Source of the DNA: Gammaproteobacteria bacterium
Lineage (GTDB): Bacteria > Pseudomonadota > Gammaproteobacteria > Xanthomonadales > Rhodanobacteraceae
Direction: 5' to 3'
Length of the DNA: 38,554 bases
Assembly (NCBI GenBank): GCA_004295005.1
Contig: SHNG01000069.1
Span: forward strand, 1 to 38,554
Both the position numbers and the translations under genes were made by a program. Positions 25,299 to 33,174 of this stretch are shown here, piece by piece. A model generated the notes under the pieces. It searched no databases, was not told the origin of the DNA, and saw nothing but the letters and a program-made list of their open reading frames with translations. Positions within the stretch are counted from its first letter, which is position 1, and every line of letters begins with the position of its first letter.

Positions 25299-25322
25299 GT
25301 AGGAGCGCCTTCAGGCGCGATC
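25299..25322 (+). repeat. REP element with GTAG head
   Basis: GTAG (25299-25302) followed by a GCGCCT-TC-AGGCGC hairpin (25305-25318). The pattern is that of REP sequences mobilised by RAYT-type transposases in Pseudomonas and Xanthomonadales. Related copies occur at 28908 and 28955 and, reversed, at 29010 in this window. Confidence 0.7.
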
Positions 25323-25403
25323 AACGTGCACAAAGTCAATCGCTTTCCCGCGTCTGCGGCGCGTCCAGTCAAAGGCCTTCCCACGCCTGCGGCGTGCGAG
25401 TCA

Positions 25404-25682
25404 CTTTCTCTTGATTGGTCAAGAGAAAGCAACCAAGGAGAAGACCACCCCACGACGGCCATGGGTGGCTCGAGTGCAGGCAATGCAGGAGCAAATTGCC
25501 TGCAGCAAGCGCCCTGCGCACAGTCCTTGTGCTTCGGGTACGCGAGTCTGCTGCGGGGTTCGCTGACAGCACCTCCATGTGCTGGCAGCGAACTGGCCCA
25601 CATCGTGTGGGCCATCCTGCGGACAATTCCTGCGCAGCCTCGCCGCCAGCGAGGGACCCCGGTCGGCGCGCATTGTGCGCGC
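25404..25682. repeat. chain of hairpins between the two RND genes
   Basis: The 541-base gap 25210-25750 has no convincing gene, although long open frames exist on both strands. It contains consecutive inverted repeats: 25404-25414/25419-25429 (11 bp, CTTTCTCTTGA type), 25475-25484/25495-25504 (10 bp), 25518-25522/25528-25532 (5 bp), 25561-25572/25579-25590 (11 of 12 pairs), 25594-25602/25606-25614 (9 bp, TGGCCCACA type) and 25666-25672/25676-25682 (7 bp). The wording around AAGAGAAAGCAACCAAGGAG recalls a large intergenic repeat of Xanthomonadales genomes. It may attenuate or stabilise the operon transcript. Confidence 0.7.
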
Positions 25683-25750
25683 AGAAGCACTAGCCACGCC
25701 CGCATGGTGTCGTCAATTGCGCGCATGAAGCCAATGGGCGGAGCGTACGC

Positions 25751-28700
25751 ATGACCCTTGCCGAGATCAGCCTCAAGCGACCGGTGACGGCGGTGATGTT
25801 CTTCATCTCCTTGACCGTGATTGGCTTGCTGGCATCGTTTCGCTTGCCGCTTGAATTCCTGCCGGACATCGAGGCGCCATTCCTGTTCGTGAACATCCCG
25901 TATCCCGGGTCCACGCCGGCGGAAATCGAACGCACCATCACCCGTCCGGTCGAAGAGGTCCTCGCCACCTTGCCCGGCGTGCAAAACATGAACTCGCGTT
26001 CACGCGCCGATGGCGCTGAAATCTTCATGGAGTTCAAGTGGGGCCAAAACGTGGCAACCAAGGCGGTGGAGGCGCGCGACAAGATCGACGCCATCCGCGC
26101 CGATCTTCCGGATGACCTGCAGCGCTTTTTCGTGCTCAAGTTTTCCACGTCTGATCAACCGGTTTTGCAACTGCGCATTTCCAGTGATGGTGATCTTTCC
26201 AATTCCTGGGAGTTGCTGGATCGTCGCCTGAAGCGCCCCCTCGAACGTGTGCCCGGAGTGGCCAGGGTCGACATCCAGGGCGTTGCACCGCCAGAGGTGG
26301 AGATCGAGTTGTCCTCGGACCGCCTTACCGCGCACAACATTGGCCTGAATGACCTGGCGCGCCTGCTCAGGGACGCCAACTTCTCGACCTCTGCCGGCCT
26401 CATCCACGATGGCGGCATGCGCTATCGCGTGCAACCGCAGGGCGAGTGGCGATCGCTGGACGAAATCCGCAGCCTGGTGATCAACAATTCCGGTCTTCGC
26501 CTGGGCGACATTGCAAGCGTGAGCATGCGTCCGGCACGCCTCGACTACCAACGTCGCCTTGACCAGCGTCCGGCCGTGGCGGTGGACATCAGTCGTGAGC
26601 GCAGTGCCAATCTGGTGGAAGTTGCGCGTGGCGTGCTGGCCGAAGTGGCACGTGCATCCACCCAGGCTGACATGAAGGGACTCAAGCTGTATTTCCTGCA
26701 AAACCAGGCCAAGGGTGTCACCGACTCCCTGCGCGAGTTGGCCAAGGCCGGCCTCGAAGGCACGTTGCTTTCGGTGCTGGTGTTGTTCTTTTTCCTGCGC
26801 GACTGGCGTTCAACCGCCATGGTGTCCCTGGCCATTCCCATCTGCTTCGTGATGACCCTGGGATGCATGTATTTCTTTGGCATCACCCTCAACATCCTGT
26901 CGATGATGGGCCTGCTGCTGGCCGTCGGCATGCTGGTCGACAATGCCGTGGTGGCGGTGGAGAGCATCTATCAATATCGCGAGCGCTATCCGGACAAGCC
27001 GTGGTACTGCGCGGTCGAAGGAACGAAAGCGGTGGGTACCGCGATCACCGCTGGAACCCTGACCAGCATCATCGTGTTCCTGCCGAATGTGTTCGGCGAA
27101 CGCACGCCGATTGCCATCTACCTGACCCAGGTCGCGGTTTCCATGGCCATCGCCCACATTGCCTCGTGGCTGGTTGCGGTCAGCCTGGTTCCGATGCTGT
27201 CCGCAAAGCTTCCACCACCCAGATTCATTGGACGCGAGAACGCAATCACGCGCATGCAGAAGCGTTACGGCAGGCTGGTCGAGTGGACCTTGCAGCACCG
27301 GCGCAAATCGATGTTCGCCCTGCTGGCCCTGTTGCTGCTCAGCTTTGTGCCGATGACGCAGAGCAAGACCGACATGTTCCCGGCCGGCCAGACCCGCGAA
27401 CTGCATATCGAGTACGACCTCAATGGCACCTACCGCCTGCCCGAGCTTGAAGCGTCAATCGGCAAGGTCGAAGCCTATCTGCAGGCACATCGCGAAGAAT
27501 TCGAGATCCGCAACATCTACAGCTATTACGACGAGCGTGGCAATGCGCAAACCAACATCCTGCTGACCGAGGATGCCAGCGCCAAGCGCACCTCGGTGGA
27601 GATCATGGACGATGTGCGCAAGGGTTTGCCCAAACTGGCGATCGGCACGATCAACTTCGATCAGGGTGGGGACCAGGGAAGTGGCAACAATGGCATCAGG
27701 ATTTCCCTGATTGGCGATTCCAGCGAAACCCTGCGCGAGCAATCCGATGCCGTAATTGCACTTCTGGGCAAGGTCAAGGGAGTGCACGATGTTCGCCTGG
27801 CCGAAGGCTCGCAGGAGCGCGAAGTGGCCGTGCGCATTGATCGCGAGCGTGCGCGCAACTACGGGTTCAGTGCGACCGACGTGGCGCAGTTTGTATCGAT
27901 TGGCCTGCGTGGCGCCCAGCTCAAGGATTTCCGCAGCGGCGACCAGCAGATTCCCGTGTGGCTGCGTTTCCAGAATGCGGATGCGCAAAGCGTTGGCGAT
28001 CTGTCCGACTACAAGCTGCGTGCTGCGGATGGAACCCAGGTGCCCCTGATGTCGATGGTGCAGTTGCAGACGCAGGATGCCGCATCCACCATCCAGCGAG
28101 AGGACCGGCAGACCTCGTTGCAGATCCAGACCAGCCTCGACAGTGAAACCACGTCGGATGTTGCGCGCGAGCGCATCGAGGCGGCGATGAAATCGGTAAG
28201 CCTGCCCGCCGGATACCACTGGACCTTTGGAACCTCCTTCCGCGAGTCCGACGAAACCGGTCAGCGCATGATGTTCAACATCCTCATCGCGCTGGTGCTG
28301 GTGTACGTGGTGATGTGCGCGATGTTCGAGTCGCTGATCTATCCGGCGGCCATCATGACCACCTTTGTGTTTTCGATCTTCGGCGTGTTCTGGTTGTTCT
28401 GGATTACCGATACCACATTCTCATTCATGGCCATGATCGGCATCCTGATCCTGATGGGCGTGGTGGTGAACAACGGCATCGTCATGCTCATGCACATCAA
28501 CCAGTTGCGCCATGAAGGGCACATGCGCACCGAAGCCCTGATCCAGGGCAGCAAGGATCGCCTGCGCCCGGTGCTGATGACCATGGGCACGGCCATCCTC
28601 GCGATGATTCCGCTGTGCCTGGGCAATGTGCAGGTTGGTGGTGACGGGCCACCGTATTTCCCGATGGCGCGTGCCATCGTTGGTGGCCTGTTGTTCTCGA

Positions 28701-28828
28701 CCATCGTCACCTTGCTGGCCTTGCCGGTGATTTACTCGCTGCTCGATGACGCCCGCGGCTGGCTGCGCAATGTGCTGCGCGATGGTCGCGCGCGGCAGTG
28801 GAGGCGCGTGCGCTTGGCGTCTTCCTGA
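25751..28828 (+). CDS. RND-family inner-membrane efflux transporter (second)
   Basis: A 1025-residue pump of the same superfamily but clearly distinct from the first. Start MTLAEISLKRPVTAVMFFIS, porter domain PDIEAPFLFVNIPYPGSTPA, TM4 GMLVDNAVVAVESIYQYRE, TM10 GVVVNNGIVMLMHINQLRHE. The proton-relay positions read D397-N398 and N907 where AcrB has Asp-Asp and Lys; such substitutions occur in many HAE-1 relatives, so activity is not excluded. Two pumps with one adaptor recall MdtB-MdtC, suggesting a mixed trimer or two alternatives. It lies 541 bases after the first, behind the hairpin array. The ATG is preceded by a GGGCGGAG-like sequence. Confidence 0.93.
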   Translation: MTLAEISLKRPVTAVMFFISLTVIGLLASFRLPLEFLPDIEAPFLFVNIPYPGSTPAEIERTITRPVEEVLATLPGVQNMNSRSRADGAEIFMEFKWGQNVATKAVEARDKIDAIRADLPDDLQRFFVLKFSTSDQPVLQLRISSDGDLSNSWELLDRRLKRPLERVPGVARVDIQGVAPPEVEIELSSDRLTAHNIGLNDLARLLRDANFSTSAGLIHDGGMRYRVQPQGEWRSLDEIRSLVINNSGLRLGDIASVSMRPARLDYQRRLDQRPAVAVDISRERSANLVEVARGVLAEVARASTQADMKGLKLYFLQNQAKGVTDSLRELAKAGLEGTLLSVLVLFFFLRDWRSTAMVSLAIPICFVMTLGCMYFFGITLNILSMMGLLLAVGMLVDNAVVAVESIYQYRERYPDKPWYCAVEGTKAVGTAITAGTLTSIIVFLPNVFGERTPIAIYLTQVAVSMAIAHIASWLVAVSLVPMLSAKLPPPRFIGRENAITRMQKRYGRLVEWTLQHRRKSMFALLALLLLSFVPMTQSKTDMFPAGQTRELHIEYDLNGTYRLPELEASIGKVEAYLQAHREEFEIRNIYSYYDERGNAQTNILLTEDASAKRTSVEIMDDVRKGLPKLAIGTINFDQGGDQGSGNNGIRISLIGDSSETLREQSDAVIALLGKVKGVHDVRLAEGSQEREVAVRIDRERARNYGFSATDVAQFVSIGLRGAQLKDFRSGDQQIPVWLRFQNADAQSVGDLSDYKLRAADGTQVPLMSMVQLQTQDAASTIQREDRQTSLQIQTSLDSETTSDVARERIEAAMKSVSLPAGYHWTFGTSFRESDETGQRMMFNILIALVLVYVVMCAMFESLIYPAAIMTTFVFSIFGVFWLFWITDTTFSFMAMIGILILMGVVVNNGIVMLMHINQLRHEGHMRTEALIQGSKDRLRPVLMTMGTAILAMIPLCLGNVQVGGDGPPYFPMARAIVGGLLFSTIVTLLALPVIYSLLDDARGWLRNVLRDGRARQWRRVRLASS

Positions 28829-28907
28829 GCGGGTTGAGATCGGTGGTGCGCGGATCTTTTGCTGGAGCAGCCTCTTAACCGGCAACCCGCGCGCTGCCCT
28901 GCGTGCA

Positions 28908-29030
28908 GTAGGAGTCCCTTCAGGGACGACCCATCGCCAGGTGGCAACGCATGAGTAGGAGTCCCGAAGAGGGGATAAACCTCTTCAGGGGCGATCCTTC
29001 GCTTCGTTCGCGCCTGAAGGCGCTCCTGCA
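28908..29030. repeat. cluster of REP elements (BIME-like)
   Basis: In the 361-base gap 28829-29189: GTAG plus GTCCCT-TC-AGGGAC (28908-28927); a second GTAG (28955-28958) with a long imperfect hairpin pairing GAAGAGG with CCTCTTC (about 28963-28991); and an inverted copy, CGCCTGAAGGCGCTCCTGCA, at 29011-29030. Head-on copies like the last two make a bacterial interspersed mosaic element. A related fragment, TTTTTCAGGGGCGATC, lies near 29072. Nothing gene-like is seen in the gap. Confidence 0.7.
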
Positions 29031-29189
29031 AAAGCTGCCCCTCCCGGCGCCAATCCCTTGCTGCAAAACCATTTTTCAGGGGCGATCAAGATTTGTGGCC
29101 CCTGCGGTCGCGCTTTTCCGTGTTGAATCTGAAATCCCTCAATCTGGATGCATAACCATGGTTCCGAAGCGTGGTTTGAAGGAGGTTCA

Positions 29190-29474
29190 ATGAAGTTCAC
29201 CACAGTGTCTGGCGTCGTCGTTCTGCTTTGCATGAGTGCTGCCTTGGGCGTGGTGCAGGCCGGTGGTTTCCAGCTTGCCGAGCACAGTATTTCCCCGGGT
29301 GGAGGCGCCATCGCTTCGGCCGATGGTTGTCGACGCATGCAGGCCACATTGGGCGAGCCGGTAAATGGGCGCTTGACCGGTGGTGATTTCGTGGTGGTGG
29401 CCGGTTTTCAGGCGCGTGTTGGCGCCTATCCACGCGATTCGATTTTCAATGACGGTTTTCAGGAGTGCCAGTGA
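29190..29474 (+). CDS. small secreted protein with IFxDGF-type C-terminus
   Basis: A 94-residue protein. A signal peptide (about 1-24, core VSGVVVLLCMSAALGVVQAG) is followed by a segment of the kind GGG...ATLGEP-x-GRLTGGDFVVVAGFQA, a short beta module I recall from secreted proteins of several environmental bacteria (G-T-I-G-Q-P...L-S-G-G-x-F-x-L-x-G-G-F). It ends DSIFNDGFQECQ, resembling the IFADGFE-like C-termini of many secreted proteins in Rhodanobacteraceae. Function unknown. ATG 29190 has GGAGG directly upstream (29181-29185). Its stop overlaps the next gene by one base (TGATG), so the two are coupled. Confidence 0.75.
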   Translation: MKFTTVSGVVVLLCMSAALGVVQAGGFQLAEHSISPGGGAIASADGCRRMQATLGEPVNGRLTGGDFVVVAGFQARVGAYPRDSIFNDGFQECQ

Positions 29475-30382
29475 TGAAATCTTTCCGATCGTTCTCCCGG
29501 CTGCGCGCCATCGCATGCGCCTGCCTGACCTTGGTGACATTGAGCGTACAGGCCGCTCCGCAAATTCCCGACTTCGTTTACCAGGGGCGCCTTGAACAGA
29601 ATGGCGCTCCGGCGAACGGCAACTTCGATCTCACGTTTACCCTCTACGACGCACCCACTGCCGGCAACGCGGTCGGCGCGCCTGTCTCGGAACCGGATTT
29701 CCCGATCAGCGATGGCCTGTTCAGCGTTTCGCTGGCTTTCCCTGGCGCGTTCAACGGCACGCAGCTTTACCTTGAGGTCAGCGTGGAAGGCACGCCGATG
29801 GCACCACGCCATGCGGTCGCCACGGCCCCCGTGTCGCAGTTTTCCCTGAGCGGAGGCATCAGTGGACCGGCAGGTGGTGCGCTCACCGGGTCCTACCCGA
29901 ATCCTTCGATTGCGGCTTCCGCCGTGGGCACCACCGCGCTTGCCCCGTCTGCCGTGAGCAGCACGAAACTCGCCGCTGGAGCAGTCACCAATTCAAAGAT
30001 ACTTGACGGCGCAGTCGAAAGTGACTCGATTCTGGATGGATCCATTGCGACCGATGACATTGCGACCGGTGCAGTCACCAAGGCCAAGATCGCGGATAAC
30101 AACATCACACGCGACAAGATCGCCGGCGGCTACAGCAACGGCGCCATTTCCATCAATGTTTCGGCGAACGATTGCAACGACTACAACATCACCGTTCCCG
30201 GTGCGCAGACGAACGACCTCGTGTTCTTCAACCTGCAGTCCGGATCATCGTTGCCTGCCAACATGCTGATCCAGCCACTCAGGGCGACGGCCGCGGACAC
30301 CGTGCAGATTCGCGCCTGCAATCTGGGCAACGTGGCGCAGAGCACGGGGTCCATCGCGATCTATGTGCTGACCATGCGCTGA
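29474..30382 (+). CDS. secreted YQGRL-type protein with decapeptide repeats
   Basis: A 302-residue exported protein. Signal peptide about 1-28 (ending VQAA), then DFVYQGRLEQNGAPANGNFD and LTFTLYDAPTAGN, a conserved opening found in many large secreted proteins of environmental bacteria, ending at APRHAVATAPVSQFSLSG. Next is GPAGGALTGSYPNPSI, a linker typical of phage tail and surface-fibre proteins, then seven decapeptide repeats (149-218). The C-terminal beta-rich domain (220-302) holds two Cys (C233, C282), possibly a disulfide. The repeats suggest an elongated, perhaps trimeric, fibre. Surface adhesion is a guess; no catalytic motif is seen. Start ATG 29474 has AGGAG eight bases upstream. 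Confidence 0.75.
   Translation: MKSFRSFSRLRAIACACLTLVTLSVQAAPQIPDFVYQGRLEQNGAPANGNFDLTFTLYDAPTAGNAVGAPVSEPDFPISDGLFSVSLAFPGAFNGTQLYLEVSVEGTPMAPRHAVATAPVSQFSLSGGISGPAGGALTGSYPNPSIAASAVGTTALAPSAVSSTKLAAGAVTNSKILDGAVESDSILDGSIATDDIATGAVTKAKIADNNITRDKIAGGYSNGAISINVSANDCNDYNITVPGAQTNDLVFFNLQSGSSLPANMLIQPLRATAADTVQIRACNLGNVAQSTGSIAIYVLTMR
29918..30127 (+). repeat. seven 30-bp units encoding decapeptides
   Basis: Residues 149-218 read as seven ten-residue units: SAVGTTALAP, SAVSSTKLAA, GAVTNSKILD, GAVESDSILD, GSIATDDIAT, GAVTKAKIAD and NNITRDKIAG. The consensus is (G/S)-A-V-x-x-x-x-(I/L)-x-x. The DNA of the units has diverged, so selection acts on the protein pattern. Confidence 0.9.
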
Positions 30383-30442
30383 GCGGAACCCGGTTCACGC
30401 CGGCAATTGTGTCAGCGTTGCGCGGTTGGTCAAAACCATCGC

Positions 30443-31672
30443 TCAGTGCCCGGCTGCGCTCTCCACTTGCCGCATCAGTCGCAGCAGGTTGCCGCCCAGG
30501 ATGCCGTCGATCTGCGCCTCGCTGTAACCTTCTTGCACGAGGCGCTCGGTAATTTTCGGCAGGCTGGCGATATCTTCCATGCCCTTGACGCCACCGCCGC
30601 CGTCCCAGTCCGCACCGAGGCCGACATGCTCGGGACCGGCCACCTTGATGATGTGCAACAGGTGTTTCATGTAGTCGTTGAAAGTGGCCATGGGCAGCGG
30701 GTATTGCTTCTCGATGTCGTGGTAGCGGCGCATGGCTTCCCGCTGGCGTTCCGGGGTCAACCTTGCGCTGTCTTCGATGATTTCCCAGAAGGAGTCCATG
30801 GCCTTGTCGCGTTCGGCATTCTTTGGCGTCTCGATCAGGAAGGAACTGACCGAATTGACCTGGATCACGCCGCCCTTGGCGGCCAACTTGCGGATTCGCG
30901 CATCGTCGATGTTGCGAGGATGCGGATTCAGCGCATGAGAGGCACTGTGCGAAAGGATCACCGGGGCCCTGGACAACTCCAGCACCTGGTCGAAGGTGTC
31001 ATTGCTTGAATGTGACAGATCGACGATCAGGCCCAGGCGGTTGGCATCGGCAAGCAGGGCGCGACCCTTGTCGCTGAGGCCCTTGAATTCGGCGCCTTCA
31101 GGATTGGTTGCGGAGTCGGCGAAATCATTGTTCGAGGAGTGCACCAGGCCGAGCATGCGCAGGCCGAGCGCGTAGTAGGTTTCCAGCAGGCTGGGATCAG
31201 TCGCGAGCGGTGATGCATTCTCCATGCTGATGTACACCGCGCGTTTGCCGGCGTTGACGATGCGCTGCGCATCGTCGGCGCGCAGGGCAATTTCAAAGTG
31301 GTTGCGATGGGCCGCCACCATTTCGCGGATGTCCATCAGGCGCCGCAATCCCGCATCGCGAGCCTTGCGCTTTCCGGCCAGATCGCGTTCACCCTGGGCT
31401 GTCCAGATTGCCCAGAATCCGCCATCCAGCCCGCCATCGACCATGCGCGGATAATCGACATAGGAAAAATCGGCATCCACGGTGTGCCGGTCCATGATGT
31501 CCCAACCGGGTCGGGCAAACAGCAGCGGTGTATCCAGGTGTGTATCCAGCACCAGGGCGCGCGCATGGATCGACTGTGCCTGTGCGTGCGCTGAAATCTT
31601 CTCGGACTGGCCGGCAAGCGCAGACGGGCTCAGGCAGGCAAGCAGGACGGCAAAGGATACGGACGATCTCAT
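30443..31672 (-). CDS. membrane dipeptidase (peptidase family M19)
   Basis: A 409-residue zinc dipeptidase, exported: signal peptide about 1-20 (SFAVLLACLSPSALAG). Metal ligands of the M19 amidohydrolase barrel are visible: H45 and D47 in DTHLDTP, bridging E151 in ISMENASPL, H221 in LSHSS and H242 in LSHSASHALN; GLGADWDGGGG supplies the conserved Asp. The family hydrolyses dipeptides, including those with a D-residue at the C-terminal position. Length is normal. ATG 31672 has AGGAA upstream; it is divergent from phaE across 185 bases in which I see no gene. Probably a nutritional or cell-wall-peptide recycling enzyme. Confidence 0.94.
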   Translation of the reverse strand: MRSSVSFAVLLACLSPSALAGQSEKISAHAQAQSIHARALVLDTHLDTPLLFARPGWDIMDRHTVDADFSYVDYPRMVDGGLDGGFWAIWTAQGERDLAGKRKARDAGLRRLMDIREMVAAHRNHFEIALRADDAQRIVNAGKRAVYISMENASPLATDPSLLETYYALGLRMLGLVHSSNNDFADSATNPEGAEFKGLSDKGRALLADANRLGLIVDLSHSSNDTFDQVLELSRAPVILSHSASHALNPHPRNIDDARIRKLAAKGGVIQVNSVSSFLIETPKNAERDKAMDSFWEIIEDSARLTPERQREAMRRYHDIEKQYPLPMATFNDYMKHLLHIIKVAGPEHVGLGADWDGGGGVKGMEDIASLPKITERLVQEGYSEAQIDGILGGNLLRLMRQVESAAGH

Positions 31673-31857
31673 GGGGGATTCCTGCACGGGAAAGCCCGGA
31701 TCAGATCACAGTGGCCGGTTCACGACAATGCACGGGCTCCAGCGGCTTGCCATGTTTTGCCGTCGCGGATGGCCAAAGGTCGCCCGGATGCAGGCGCACG
31801 GCTATCATGTGCATCTTTTCACGCGTCCTTGTGCGCGAACAGAGGTTGGAGTCGATC

Positions 31858-33174
31858 ATGAACGAGTCTGTGGATGTCGCGCAGTGGGCAAAAGCCTGGG
31901 AAGCACTGGCGCGCCAGGCGCAATCGGTGTTGGGTGGTGGGCAGGCGACGGCGGACTCCGCTGCGGCGATGCCACCGTGGCTGGAAAAGATCGACCAGAT
32001 CAATCCCTTCGCCAAGGGAAAGATGCAGAACGAAGCGGTGGAGCATCTGCTTGCGGGTGCCCAAGGGTATCTGGGCATGTTGCAAAGTCTGGCCAACGCC
32101 GCAGGCGGACAAGCCACCGCGATCAATCCAGCCCAATGGGCAGGTGGGTTCATTCCCGGGGCGTTCGCAGGGTCTTTCAGCAACCCCTTCGCTCAGGCCA
32201 TGCGGACGTTTGGTGGCCATGGCGCGGCGGGCTTCGAGCAGATGTTCGATCGCTTTGCGCAGACTGTTGCGCCCATGCTGGAGAAGGGCAAGAGCGTGCT
32301 CAACTTGCCGGCCTTCGGCCATCTGCGCGAGAAGCAGGAAAACCTGCAGAAGACGGCCCGCGTATTCATGGAATACCAGGAACAGAGCGCGCGCTATGAC
32401 CGGATCATGCTGAAAGTGGGCGAGCAGAGCTTCGCGCGCTTCCAGCTCAAGTTGGCCGAACGCGAGGAACCGGGACGCCAGATCGAATCGGTGCGCGCAC
32501 TCTACGACCTGTGGATCGATGCGGCCGAGGAAGCCTATGCGGAGATGGCACTGTCCGAGGAATTCCGCGAAGTCTATGCCGGCGTGGTGGATGCGCAGAT
32601 GCGCGTGCGCCAGCAGGTTCAGGGCGAAGTCGAGAAACTCTGCAATGAGTTCGGCATGCCCACGCGCAGTGAAGTCGACAGCATCGGAGAGCGCTTGCAA
32701 GCACTGCGACGGGAGTTTCGACAGTTCCAGGAATCGTGGGGCGCGGCATCGATGGCGCCGGTCATGGCCGAGCCCGTGCCGGCCGAACGCGTCCATGCGC
32801 AAGCTGTTGACACGCCAGCGGTGGCCAAGGCGCGTGCCGGCAAGTCGGCGCGTGTGCTCAAACGCAGTGCCCGCAGCAAGAAGGTGAGCGCCAAGGCAGC
32901 CCCTGCCCGCAGGACTGCGGAATCCAAGGTCCGCGCGCACAAGCCCGATACTGCGCCGAAGATCACGAAAGCGACCAAAGTCCCTGCGAAAGCAAAGCAT
33001 CGCAGTGTGACTCCAGCCCGACGCAAAAATGCAGTCAAGACACCCGCCAGGCGCACGGCGGCAAGCAGGGCTTCGGCACCGGCCACACGTACGGCCAAGG
33101 GCAGTTTCGCCACCAGCATCGCGCGCTTCGCGCGCAAGACCCAGAGTGCCGCTAGCCGCGGCGGGAGCAAGTAA
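31858..33174 (+). CDS. phaE: class III PHA synthase subunit PhaE with basic C-terminal tail
   Basis: A 438-residue protein. Residues about 1-300 match PhaE: MNESVDVAQWAKAWEALARQ, WLEKIDQINPFAKGK, and the conserved end region RALYDLWIDAAEEAYAEMAL...FREVYAGVVDAQMRVRQQ...EFGMPTRSEVDSIGERL. PhaE binds and activates PhaC at the surface of polyhydroxyalkanoate granules. From about residue 320 the protein becomes an Ala/Lys/Arg/Ser/Thr/Pro tail of about 115 residues with roughly 35 basic and two acidic residues, like histone H1 or the tail of the Pseudomonas phasin PhaF. ATG 31858 follows a GGTTGGAG site; the longer open frame reads through the divergent spacer. Overlaps phaC by one base (TAATG). 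Confidence 0.93.
   Translation: MNESVDVAQWAKAWEALARQAQSVLGGGQATADSAAAMPPWLEKIDQINPFAKGKMQNEAVEHLLAGAQGYLGMLQSLANAAGGQATAINPAQWAGGFIPGAFAGSFSNPFAQAMRTFGGHGAAGFEQMFDRFAQTVAPMLEKGKSVLNLPAFGHLREKQENLQKTARVFMEYQEQSARYDRIMLKVGEQSFARFQLKLAEREEPGRQIESVRALYDLWIDAAEEAYAEMALSEEFREVYAGVVDAQMRVRQQVQGEVEKLCNEFGMPTRSEVDSIGERLQALRREFRQFQESWGAASMAPVMAEPVPAERVHAQAVDTPAVAKARAGKSARVLKRSARSKKVSAKAAPARRTAESKVRAHKPDTAPKITKATKVPAKAKHRSVTPARRKNAVKTPARRTAASRASAPATRTAKGSFATSIARFARKTQSAASRGGSK

Noticed and set aside
25404-25682. Insertion sequence or attachment site
   Set aside because: No transposase, terminal inverted repeats or target duplication seen.
25206-25754. 182-codon plus-strand open frame and a minus-strand counterpart between the RND genes
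   Set aside because: They read through the hairpin array; composition follows the palindromes and neither resembles a protein family.
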